Source: Coemansia sp. RSA 922
Taxonomy: Eukaryota; Kickxellomycota; Kickxellomycetes; Kickxellales; Kickxellaceae
Direction of reading: 5' to 3'
Assembly: GCA_027577415.1 (NCBI GenBank)
Contig: JANBQS010000599.1
Location: forward strand, 1-14,867
Length of the DNA: 14,867 nucleotides
Below are positions 1 through 8,560 of the stretch, piece after piece. Each line of letters starts with the position of its first letter. Position 1 is the first letter of the stretch. The translations under genes and the position numbers were made by a program. The notes under the pieces were generated by a model that saw only the letters and a list, made by a program, of their open reading frames with translations, was not told the origin of the DNA and made no database searches.

Positions 1-3
1 GAA

Positions 4-2755
4 ATGTCAAACAACAACAGTCGCCGTTCAGAGATGGCAATGCGTGCCGCATTGTTCAACCCAAATGCAACTACCACCGAGTATGTTTTTTTTTATTTCG
101 CTCCACAAACACACACACAAAAACCACCCCACATGGAGTTCGTAGTACTAAACCATTTTTTTATATCTAAATAGAATCCGAACCACTTTACAGAGCGCCG
201 ATGCCCGTCACCGCCCTAGCAACATACACACTATAACTCCCGCCGAGTTCCCTTCACCCGTATCGCCATTACAACAACAGAGACAAACACCACAGCTCAT
301 GTCTATACCAGAAATAGCTCCACCAGATACACCAGAGGGCGTTGCTCGACAGCCCAGTGGGAAAATGCGTAGTGGCGGTAATCTGTTCCGTGGGCTTAAG
401 CGAGTAGCCAAAGCTGTTAAATCTGCGGCTAGCAGTACGATGGACGGATTAGATGATAGGTATGGCGGGCAGCAGGTAGTGTCTCCTAGGCAGCGGTCGA
501 TGACACAGCAGGCTCAGGGATTGTCGCCGATGACTCGTGTGTACTCTGAGCAACAGCAGACGCATTCGCGTAGTATTGATCTGCCACGCGGCATGGGGCA
601 ACAGGCGTCGGAGGATAGTAGCGGATCGCAGGATTATAATAGTGCCTCTTCACGACTGAGGAGAGGCAATACTACGGCTGCGCATAGGTCGCCTGCTCTC
701 AGTCTATCCAGTGTACACTCCTCGTATGCCGGACCCATGTCGTATGAGGCACCTACATCCACCGCTGGAGTCCCGCTGGAATTGACTCTGCTGACGGCGC
801 GGAGCGCTGATGCGGTCTATGGTACGGCGGGTGCTCCCTTGTCTCGCCCGGCTTTTGCCCTGTACCCGCAGCAGCAGCGCGATCGGTCGATGACGTTGCC
901 TAGTAACGGGGGCTCGGCGACTCCTGCTCTTCCACCTCGCAAATCTTCGATCGCCGTATCGCAGCCAGTATCTCCGCAGACGCCGGGGAAAATCAATTTG
1001 GATATCTCAGGGTCCCCGCTGTTCAAGCCCGCTGTAGCTGCCCGAGAGCAGACGACAGTGGAGGGACATAGCCCTGGCGAGAGGATTCATAAGCAGGCAG
1101 TACGCAATATCTCCATGGCCGATATGACGGGTGAAGTCGCTGCAGAGAAGCTGATGTTGCCGCCGCCAGCTGCGGATCGTCAAGGCAGCCAGGACGATTG
1201 TATGGCTAATACGCCGTTGTCGCGTATCTTGCTAGCTGGCGGTGGGTTGACTGATTCGCAGCAAATCGGCGCTGCTTTAATTCCAGAGAACGATAGCGGC
1301 GTACTAGTAGATAACGGCATGCAGCCCAAGGAACTCAGCGGCGCCATATCGCCCTCTGTGCAAAGCCTTACAACCAGCCAAACGTCTCTGCCCATCAGAC
1401 AGCAATCTCGGCATCGCTTGGAGTCGCCGCCCAGCCCGTTTTCGTTTGGCCATAGTCGGTACTCGCTTATCAACCAGGATGGGTCTTTGAATCTTGTCAG
1501 CTACGAGTTTGACCAATTGGACGGGTACCAAAAGAGATTGTCTAATTCTGCGGCGTCCCTTAACGGCTCTGAAGGGGCCAAGGCCTCTGAGCGTCTTAGT
1601 CGTAAGCAGAACTCGGAGAGCGGGTGGTTCTGGGGGTCGCTGGCTTCCTCCGCTGATGCTCATGGTCGTAGTGTGTCGCCATCTGCCCGCTTGTCGCGCG
1701 TGCCGTTTGGTCCTGTGGTGGCTGATGCTGCGGACTCTGGCAATCGGCACAGTAAGCTTATGCGTAAGGGTCGTGGCAGCAGCAAGCAGGAAAACAGTTC
1801 GGGCGATCTGGGGCTGATGCCTCAGGGCCCTGGTGGGAGGGCTGGTAGGCATGAGCGTAATCACTCGACGAGCACTACGCATAGCGTCTTGTCTAATGCT
1901 GCCTCGGTGCCACGGAACTCTGAAAGCAGCGGCGGCGGCGGTCGCAACAGCAACAGCGGGGCTAGTCGGCAAGCCATTCTGCAACAGCAGTCTTACTCGC
2001 ATATGAGCACGCCGCTTACTTTGCTGTATCGCCAGGCCAGCGAAAACAACCCTGTGGTTGACAACCGTCTGCTGCGTCCTACGCCGGGTGTCAATCCGTT
2101 TGACCAGGTTTACCATAGCAGTATTGCGTCCATGTCGCTTGAGCAGGCGCTGACGTTGATTGAGGGCACTACGGCGGGCGATACGCAGGGTGCTGGAAAT
2201 AATGCTGCCATGTCGTCTAGGCATCGCCGTATGCATAAGCGCTCGGCCAGCGTGTTGAATGAGAACGAGCTGGACGAGATTATGATCCAGACTGCGGAGA
2301 TGTGTCATTCGATACAGTCGGCTATTAAATTGCAGAGGGCCAGTGAGTCGGGACTTGGACGGTGGATTAGCGGCACGCTTGGGTGTGTTGCGGGCAACTC
2401 TGTTGATAACACAGTTAAAGAGGAGGAATGCACGTATGATACTTCTTCGAGTGTCGATGAGAGAGGCGATGCGGTGGCACCGCACTGTTTGTCTCGCGAG
2501 TTTGTCTCTGCTGATACTTCGCCAGCTGTGATGCGGGAGGAACAGTGTCATAGGCGTGTGCCTTCGTCTAGCCAGGCGTCGTCGGTGGGCTTGTGGACTG
2601 CTGGGCCGGAACCCCGCTCGGCCTCTAATAGCTTGGACCGTGTCCGCGGCCATGAGGTCCCTGCCAGTGTCCCTGCCTCTCAGGACAGTATTGATATCGC
2701 CGATCCCGTTGCTGTTCCTGTTGCTGTCGTCACTCCCCGACGTGGCAGCGGTTAA
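4..2755 (+). CDS. Ser-rich, probably disordered protein with NDR-kinase-type sites (2 exons)
   Basis: I read this as exon 1 at 4-80 joined to exon 2 at 175-2755, giving 885 residues. The join completes a Glu codon and stays in frame with the ATG at 299, which is therefore internal (Met68). The N-terminus begins MSNNNSRRSEMAMR. The frame is open back to base 1, so an earlier start outside the window is possible. The protein is very rich in Ser, Gln, Pro and Gly, with no enzyme domain that I recognise. Residues about 94-111 (GGNLFRGLKRVAKAVKSA) form a basic amphipathic helix that could bind membrane. Four HxRxxS motifs lie near residues 522, 585, 713 and 818, matching the consensus for NDR/LATS kinases such as Cbk1/Orb6. 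Just after the third, near residues 719-740, is an ordered helical patch (LNENELDEIMIQTAEMCHSI). A polarity or signalling scaffold is an inference. That the gene is real is close to certain; its function is unknown. Confidence 0.85.
81..174 (+). other. Spliceosomal intron, 94 bp
   Basis: The donor GTATGT follows ACCGA. A near-consensus branch site (TACTAAA at about 147-153) precedes the acceptor AAATAG. Removing the intron joins the N-terminal exon in frame to the long reading frame. The alternative acceptor CAG at 191-193 would shift the frame and is rejected. A CA-rich tract lies inside the intron. Confidence 0.85.
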
Positions 2756-2876
2756 GTCACTGATTGATTGATCAGGGTTTCAAAAGAGCTTTCAACTATC
2801 TGTCTGTCTGTGAATTAGAAACTTTTTCTTTCATAGTATTATTCGAAATTCAACTTTATATTATTATTTTTTTTAA

Positions 2877-3401
2877 ATGGCGCCATCCGCAGACAGTGAC
2901 AGGCCTATTGGCATCTTGTTTATTTGCTTGGGCAATATTTGTCGGTCGCCTATGGCCGAAGCCGTGTTTTCACATATCGTAGCAGCGCGAGGACTTGCCT
3001 CTAAATTCCACATCGATAGTGCTGGTACGGCCAGATACCATATAGGCGAGCAACCTGATGGACGAACCATTTCCACCTGTAATAAGCATGGTGTGGCTGT
3101 GGACCATTTTGGACAGCTACTTGTGTCGAGGCATTTTGCCGAGTTTGACTATATCTTGTGTATGGATGAAGATAATCTGAGAGATTGCAAGCACGTTAAA
3201 CCAAAGGGCCAGAGTAGAGCTAAGCATGGGATGTTTGGTGAGTATAGCGAGGATAAGGGTGATAGGGTGGTTACTGATCCGTATTATGGCGGTTTGAAGG
3301 ATTTCGAACTCATGTATGAGAGGATCGTTAGGTGCTCGGAGGGTTTGCTCAAACAGCTGCTTCAGGTTGAGAAGACTCGGCTCGAGGGGACTGGCAAATG
3401 A
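2877..3401 (+). CDS. LTP1: Low-molecular-weight protein tyrosine phosphatase
   Basis: This is a 174-residue cytosolic phosphatase of the ACP1/LTP1/Stp1 family, which removes phosphate from phosphotyrosine through a cysteinyl-phosphate intermediate. The P-loop C17-LGNIC-R23-S near the N-terminus is the family signature, with Cys17 as nucleophile and Arg23 binding phosphate. Cys22 matches the second, redox-protective Cys of the family. DSAGT (47-51) and the general-acid loop D134-P-Y-Y137 are also present, followed by the usual C-terminal helix. Only about 10 residues precede the first strand, so the ATG chosen is normal and the length is close to the family's roughly 160 residues. No intron is needed. 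The gene starts 121 bp after the stop of the upstream gene on the same strand, in A/T-rich DNA. All catalytic residues are intact, so activity is expected; substrates cannot be told from sequence. Confidence 0.96.
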   Translation: MAPSADSDRPIGILFICLGNICRSPMAEAVFSHIVAARGLASKFHIDSAGTARYHIGEQPDGRTISTCNKHGVAVDHFGQLLVSRHFAEFDYILCMDEDNLRDCKHVKPKGQSRAKHGMFGEYSEDKGDRVVTDPYYGGLKDFELMYERIVRCSEGLLKQLLQVEKTRLEGTGK

Positions 3402-3464
3402 GCTAAGCTGAAAGCTGGGAGTGTTTGTTTAGCTTCAAGTGTCGTACATGCGTTTTTGCTACTA

Positions 3465-3473
3465 ATATAAATG
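3465..3473 (+). promoter_or_regulatory. Candidate TATA box
   Basis: ATATAAATG lies about 75 bp before the ATG at 3548, just past the phosphatase gene. The downstream leader is pyrimidine-rich. The layout resembles the TATA boxes before the minus-strand small-protein genes at 9139 and 12726. Confidence 0.45.
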
Positions 3474-3547
3474 ATCCCCACCTGACTGAGCAACACTTGT
3501 TTGTTTGTATATTGTCTCTATCTTTTTTAAAGTGACGTAAGTCAAAG

Positions 3548-3960
3548 ATGGAATCACTACCTTTCGTTCAATCCTTGTATGAACACGTCATCAACATGGT
3601 TGTCGGCTATCGTATTGACAATGCCAATTTCACCTTGGTTCCTTTTAGTCAGGATGCAGCAAGGCTACTATTCCTAAAGTTGTGCCCACTTTATTGTGTT
3701 AGCCATAAATGGCGCTTGGCAGTATTGGCAGCAGCTTGTCTTTTTTTAGCACCTCTGGTAACTTCCGTGTGGTTTGGATCACGGCTCTGCTGGGTGGATA
3801 TGCATTGCAGAGAGAAAATGAGCTTCAACTTGTATGCAATGTTACATTGAACATAACATATTGGCCATATGTCTTTGGCGGCTTTGCACATCTGGTATTA
3901 TATACCCTGGTCAAGGGAAGCTTGACAACACCCTCTGCTTGTCTTTTGTATATCCTGTAG
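3548..3960 (+). CDS. Small protein related to the 8786-9139 gene; spliced or frame-disrupted
   Basis: Two overlapping frames, each open for only part of the length, suggest one small gene with an intron. An intron at 3758-3810 (donor GTAACT, acceptor TTGCAG, 53 bp) gives 119 residues. A rival intron at 3679-3749 (weak donor GTTGTG, strong acceptor TTTTTTTAG, 71 bp) gives 113 residues. Both reach the TAG at 3958-3960. The start MESLPFVQSLYEHVIN resembles the N-terminal helix of the minus-strand small proteins. The stop codon sits at the same offset from a 228-bp repeat as the stop of the 8786-9139 gene, which is the best evidence that the two are paralogues. Protein similarity itself is weak. 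Under the first model there are two hydrophobic stretches. A decayed copy carrying a frameshift is an equally good reading. No function can be given. Confidence 0.38.
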
Positions 3961-4185
3961 ATGTGTAGTATCTAGCTTATTTGGCGTCAGCCTAAGTCAC
4001 TGTTCTAATGTCTCATATTAAATAAATAATAAAGATATAAGAAGTGAGTTAAAGGAACCTAAGCCGGTATGCCATGCATGGTTCCTAAATAACCAAGGTC
4101 ATGGCACAGTAGCACTAGTCGTCAACATTAAAGATTGCCCAGTTGGGTGATAGATTGGTCACATCACTGAAATGTGGGATCACTT
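3958..4185 (+). repeat. 228-bp inverted repeat, copy A (gene 3' end plus downstream DNA)
   Basis: The segment matches the reverse complement of 8561-8788, about three quarters identical by hand alignment with a few small gaps. Shared blocks include AGTATCTAGCTTAT, GTTCTAATGTCTCATATTA, ACCTAAGCCG, GTCATGGC-CAGTAG and TGTGGGATCAC. It begins at the TAG stop of the small gene at 3548-3960 and contains a poly(A)-signal-like AATAAA at 4021-4026. No continuous reading frame runs through both copies. Confidence 0.88.
4053..4086 (+). other. Conserved hairpin, copy A
   Basis: A perfect 7-bp stem, AGGAACC (4053-4059) with GGTTCCT (4080-4086), encloses a 20-nt loop that starts TAAGCCG. Copy B has a stem with one A/T pair fewer in the middle and the same loop length. 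It lies 27-60 nt after an AATAAA, near or just past the expected mRNA cleavage site. Confidence 0.6.
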
Positions 4186-5160
4186 GCTGATGCAATGTGT
4201 TGAACCTACACCATGTGCTTTCCTGTTTTCTTGGGTTGCATTTGTAACAATACTGTGGAATATGCAGCGAATCAACTGCCTGACATCAATTGAACAATGC
4301 CTGAAGGTTCAATTTATGCAAGGGTGTAGAAAACAGATTGCACAATCATGAGAATGCCTATGTGGATAATGTTAACCTTTTTCCAATAAGATTTCTAGAC
4401 TCTTTAACCCTTAGTGCGTCAACTGGGATTGTTTTCACGGTATTATAATAGCAAGATAGTGCATTTCTATTTTCAAACTAGCTTTTAGGTATTTCCCCTT
4501 GCATAAACACTCAACATCAACAGCTTGCACACAGCCTTTTTATTATGTTCACTTTCTCTATTCGGTTATCTTGGATTTGGTTATTGCTACTTTTACCCTA
4601 CAAAGTATGGTTATCTACCAGAATTACATTTCAATACACATGTGTTGCAAATCCTTGTTAAAACATACACTTAATGTCTGTTATCATGCTAGACATGCAT
4701 TGTTGTAACGAGGAGGTGCTACCATGTGTTCTGGTTTGTAATTCTCACAAGAAACCTAAGCTTTGCAGAAATAAACACGTGATTTTATTGTATTTCAAAC
4801 GTTTAGCTCTCATTTAGACTTGGGCTATGTGACAGTCTAGGTGTTGTTACACTTCTGAGAAAGAGGAACGTTGCTCAAAAAATAACAACATACTGTCCAA
4901 GTAACATCATATATGAATAGAGTGTAGGAAATGTATTAAAAAGCTAGTTATTTGGAATGTGACAGCCATATGACTATTATGTAAACTAAAAGAGACAATC
5001 AAGCAATGTTGAAGGCCATACTATTGTAGACATGTTGTTTATTCATTCATTAGTTCATGAGGACTAGGCATGTATTTGGTCATTGCCATTACGCCCAAAG
5101 TACCTTCGACTTCTTTCAAAGTGAGAGTTGCTTTTATATTTAAGCTGTTCCACTCATGAA
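4186..5160. other. Intergenic, no gene seen
   Basis: This is A/T-rich DNA with frequent stops in all frames between repeat copy A and the end of the minus-strand gene at 5161. I see no RNA gene or convincing exon. A TTTATT at 5038-5043 reads as AATAAA on the minus strand and could be the poly(A) signal of the 5161-5694 gene. Confidence 0.5.
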
Positions 5161-5694
5161 TTAATCAATAATATCATCATCTTTGACACTCATTAATTCC
5201 TCTAGCTTGGCAATTTCTATGGCTTGTGCCCACCCCTTAATACGCTCATAACGCTCTCTCACACTACCAGATGCCTGGAAATTGGCCCAAGATACACCTG
5301 CAATAACAAAAAAGTAAGCCTCTCCTTCAAGCTTGGTGTGATTATCACCTATACAACCCTCTCCACCTATGGAATAACAAACATTTTCAGTAACAATGCA
5401 TAGCTTTCTATTACCTTTACGGTTTTTTAGAATTTCATTTATAGCAATTCTCCCTCCTGCCACAGTGGAGGTACTTAAGCAAGTTGTTAGCTCAATATCT
5501 ATCTCACCTATACGATCCATGCCACCCTCATATGAATGTAGACGGTACACAGGATATATCATGCTTTCAGTACACAAATAATAGACAAGCTGGCTGCTGG
5601 TGTAAAAAAAGCTGGGGGAAAGTGTAATAGCTGGCAGAAAAGTGGGAGGAGAGAAGAGGAAGGGAAGAGAAAGCAGGCATCCAGAACTTGCCAT
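5161..5694 (-). CDS. Hypothetical protein, start and splicing uncertain
   Basis: A minus-strand frame runs from ATG at 5694 (MASSGCLL, 177 residues) to TAA. An inner ATG at 5562 (MIYPVYR, 133 residues) is an alternative. The DNA coding residues 5-21 is almost pure pyrimidine ending in CAG, which looks more like an intron or leader than protein, so the shorter form may be right. The C-terminal part (SWANFQASGSVRERYERIKG and on to DDDIID) is charged and helical. Three internal segments have intron-like ends at GGT codons and lengths of 51, 48 and 51 nt. Because all are multiples of three, the frame is open whether or not they are spliced. A TATA-like TTTAAA lies at about 5746-5756. The segment around EAYFFVIAGVSW may distantly resemble the FFA-YTGSEDI strand of the nearby small proteins, but this is weak. 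No family is recognised. Confidence 0.5.
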   Translation of the reverse strand: MASSGCLLSLPFLFSPPTFLPAITLSPSFFYTSSQLVYYLCTESMIYPVYRLHSYEGGMDRIGEIDIELTTCLSTSTVAGGRIAINEILKNRKGNRKLCIVTENVCYSIGGEGCIGDNHTKLEGEAYFFVIAGVSWANFQASGSVRERYERIKGWAQAIEIAKLEELMSVKDDDIID

Positions 5695-5756
5695 TTTGTG
5701 CCACTCCTGCAGCAGCAATTAGAATAAGACAAAGAAACCGCCTTTCTTTTTAAATG

Positions 5757-6508
5757 CGCCCTTAAAAAGACGTATGTTAAAGTCACACTTCACGATATCT
5801 TTTTGTTCACTTAAAGACTAAAAAGCAAAAAGGACATCCAACCCATTGGGGAGAACACAAGAGTGCAAACAATCCAGTCACACAATTAGGTAAAGCAAAT
5901 GCAAGTTAGATTGGGTCTTTAATATACATCATTCCCTATGTTCAGGTTTATCTTTTGAAAAGGCAGACAAGACCCATCAACGTTTTTGGCCACGTCTACC
6001 AATAAAAGATGCAGCTACCAGATCTCCTAGAGCAAGAGAACCAGACCAGACGCTGATTAGATAGCCCTCCAACCTTTTTTTCTCCCGAATTTGACCTCGA
6101 TTACTACTCTTGTTACTACTTTGCACTAGACTGCACTGCCTTTATCTCTGTGTGCAAAATACATGTATATACGGATCCCTTTGGCAGTGGTAACTATGTT
6201 GGTATTGCATCTCCTATCAAGGCGTATCACACACTAAAGAGTAGCAAGGTACCTGTTATCACGTCCACTCCATAGAGCCGCCAATAAGACAGTGTTAGCA
6301 ATTGTCATTGTCAAGGCACTACGGAAAACATTCATTTATATATGTTTGATTCTACGCCTTTCTTAACAAACAATCCTATTTATCGCTCGATATCCACCAA
6401 GTTCCTTACCCATAAAAGGCCTAAGAGCATCGAGTCAATCGTGTTCATAAAAGTTTTGAACACCCCCGAACATCACCTTGTCATCATTTTTTTACTATAT
6501 TGGCATAA
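5757..6508. other. Intergenic upstream of OGG1, with one open stretch
   Basis: No gene can be supported here. One plus-strand frame is open from 6057 to a TAG at 6273-6275 (72 codons) without an ATG. It includes a protein-like stretch DPFGSGNYVGIASPIKAYHT and could be an orphan exon or chance. The last 200 bp are A/T-rich and presumably hold the OGG1 promoter. No clear TATA box is visible. Confidence 0.4.
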
Positions 6509-7726
6509 ATGACAATAGCGACAGAGACAGACAACAGTATAGCGGTGGTTTGGCAGGATTTGGAAGTAGCACCAGCCGAACTACGCCTTGACCCGACTTT
6601 GATATGTGGCCAAGCGTTTCGCTGGAAATGCACGGGTCCAAACGAATGGACATGCGCAATCTTTGGACACGTAGTTGACCTAAAGCAAACAAACACAAGT
6701 GTTCTATTCCGATCGTTAGGCCGACTACCTACTGCCAGCGAATCCGACGACGAGCTAAGGCTGCTTTTATGCGATTATTTCCAACTCCATATCAGTTTAC
6801 AAGCGCTCTGCGAGCAATGGATCAAAGTAGACCCAGAGTTCAAAAAACTAGCGCAGACACAGATCGGAGTACGGATTCTGAGACAGCCGATAGTGGAGAA
6901 CCTGTTTACGTTTATCGCGTCGTCCAACAACAACATCAAGAAGATTACGATGCTAGTAGATAAGCTATGTGGAAAGTACGGCCAAAATATCGAGACAGAA
7001 AAGGGCGTGTTCTTTACTTTTCCTAGCGTTCAAATGATTGCGCGGGACTCGGCGGTCGAGCAGACGATGAAAGAGCTGGGGTTCGGGTATCGGGCCAGAT
7101 ATTACGCCAAAACCGTCGAACGCCTGGTGCAATTGGATGACACGTATCTAGAGAATCTCCGCCATGCATCGGTAGAGGTTGCTAGGGAAGAGTTGATGAA
7201 GCTATCGGGCGTTGGGCCCAAAGTCGCGGATTGCGTTTTGCTAATGTCGTTGGATAAGGCGGATGCAGTGCCTGTGGATACGCATATATGGCAAGTTGCG
7301 CAAAAGCGGTATGTTGGCAGATTGACGGGCTCGGAGAGCGAGTTTGCGAGTATGCTGTTGCCGTCAGATAAACAAGAGCAGATTCGGGAGCTTGCGCAAA
7401 AGCTCAGCGCATTCAAGTCTCCGTCGACAAAGGCGTACGAATTGGCACAGGCGCTTATCGTTACTCTGTTTAGCCCTTATGCTGGCTGGGCTCAAGGCCT
7501 GCTGTTCTCCGATGATCTAGTGGACAGCGTTGACCCCACAGCGGCTAAACCAACAACAAAGTCTAAGCCAATATCGAAACCAAAGCCGACGCCAGCCAAA
7601 CGCAAGGCAGAGAGGCCACAAACAATTACAAAGCAGGAGCACGAAACCGCGGCTGAGCCAACAGCAAAGCGAACCGGATTGCGCCCACGACCAGCAAGGT
7701 CGGTATTAACAAAATCAGGTCTATAG
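6509..7726 (+). CDS. OGG1: 8-oxoguanine DNA glycosylase/AP lyase
   Basis: This 405-residue nuclear (possibly also mitochondrial) base-excision repair enzyme removes 8-oxoguanine opposite cytosine and nicks the abasic site. The N-terminal OGG domain is seen as LRLDPTLICGQAFRW near residues 25-40. The central part has the family hallmark SSNNNIKKITMLVDKLCGKYG and the GYRARYYAKT loop. The helix-hairpin-helix LSGVGPKVADC carries catalytic Lys238. It is followed by VPVDTH with the catalytic Asp257, matching human Lys249 and Asp268. PYAGWAQGLLF closes the domain. The tail after about residue 345 is rich in Lys, Pro and Thr and contains a basic PAKRKAERP that could be a nuclear signal. Human OGG1 is 345 residues; the extra length is this tail. 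The gene is intronless, and the ATG chosen lies a normal distance before the domain. Confidence 0.97.
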   Translation: MTIATETDNSIAVVWQDLEVAPAELRLDPTLICGQAFRWKCTGPNEWTCAIFGHVVDLKQTNTSVLFRSLGRLPTASESDDELRLLLCDYFQLHISLQALCEQWIKVDPEFKKLAQTQIGVRILRQPIVENLFTFIASSNNNIKKITMLVDKLCGKYGQNIETEKGVFFTFPSVQMIARDSAVEQTMKELGFGYRARYYAKTVERLVQLDDTYLENLRHASVEVAREELMKLSGVGPKVADCVLLMSLDKADAVPVDTHIWQVAQKRYVGRLTGSESEFASMLLPSDKQEQIRELAQKLSAFKSPSTKAYELAQALIVTLFSPYAGWAQGLLFSDDLVDSVDPTAAKPTTKSKPISKPKPTPAKRKAERPQTITKQEHETAAEPTAKRTGLRPRPARSVLTKSGL

Positions 7727-8560
7727 TTGTCCATGCGCCTCTGTCAGTTCCCCCGTCAGATTCTTGCCACACATGTCCACATAGATTAGTAGAGTCTGGA
7801 CATGGTACTTGTTAACAACATTTATCGTCACTTGGTTCTTTCAATTATTTTGAGTAACGTCAAAACTTATAAATATAGACGTCCGTTTCTTGACAGGATG
7901 GCCGCACCTTTTCCTTGAAAGGAGCTTTCACAGAAAACAAAAATGGGCACTTTCTTGTTAGGCGTTCGTGTTTTTCCCTCCTGCACTCAAACTAATGAGA
8001 TGGTCAGCCCACCAAATGTACTCTGCATCGGATCGTTAACACACTAATACTTTCTCTACAGTCATTCAAAAGGAGAGCGTGCTGGATATGCAATCGCAAC
8101 ATTCATCACATGGAGTGACAGTAGTAAGATAAATAGCAAGCGCTGTAGGAGCACTGCGCCACACAGAATATTCTTGAGCTACACGAGTACCACTACATGA
8201 GTTATAATATCCATCTTGACATGCAACAAATCTCATGTACATATGTATTTCCAAAACATTAATTGCTATAAATTTGCTCGTGCTAGTTGTCAAAATAAAT
8301 TTTAACAAAGGCTATAATAAAAAGGAGTATATTGACAGGTCACAACAACATGCACTTGAGGTATTTACCAACCAAATAGCTTTACATATAAACTACTAGC
8401 AAAGATCAAACATGAATTATAAAAACACATGGTTGTTGCTAAACATGAACATTTATGACTTCACTTCGAACTGACACAACCCCTGGCTCCAATTATGCTT
8501 GATCAAAAAGAGTTTCTCAAGATATTGTTGATTGTTGTAGGATCTCAAGATCGTGCCGAC
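7727..8560. other. Intergenic, no supported gene
   Basis: This stretch holds OGG1's 3' flank and A/T-rich DNA with a TATA-like TTATAAATATAG near 7868. Two tiny frames exist but are unconvincing: a Cys-rich 58-codon frame on the minus strand (8066-8242) and a 50-codon frame on the plus strand starting at 8495 that runs into repeat copy B. Confidence 0.45.

Noticed and set aside
1304..2653. 449-codon antisense frame with an ATG inside the Ser-rich gene
   Set aside because: It is very rich in Arg, His and Ala with no domain, and it mirrors the Ser/Gly/Ala codon bias of the sense gene, which removes stops from the opposite strand. The sense frame has a matching intron and motifs.
8066..8242. 58-codon Cys-rich minus-strand frame
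   Set aside because: No signal peptide, no regular Cys spacing and no promoter cue. A frame of this length is expected by chance in this DNA.
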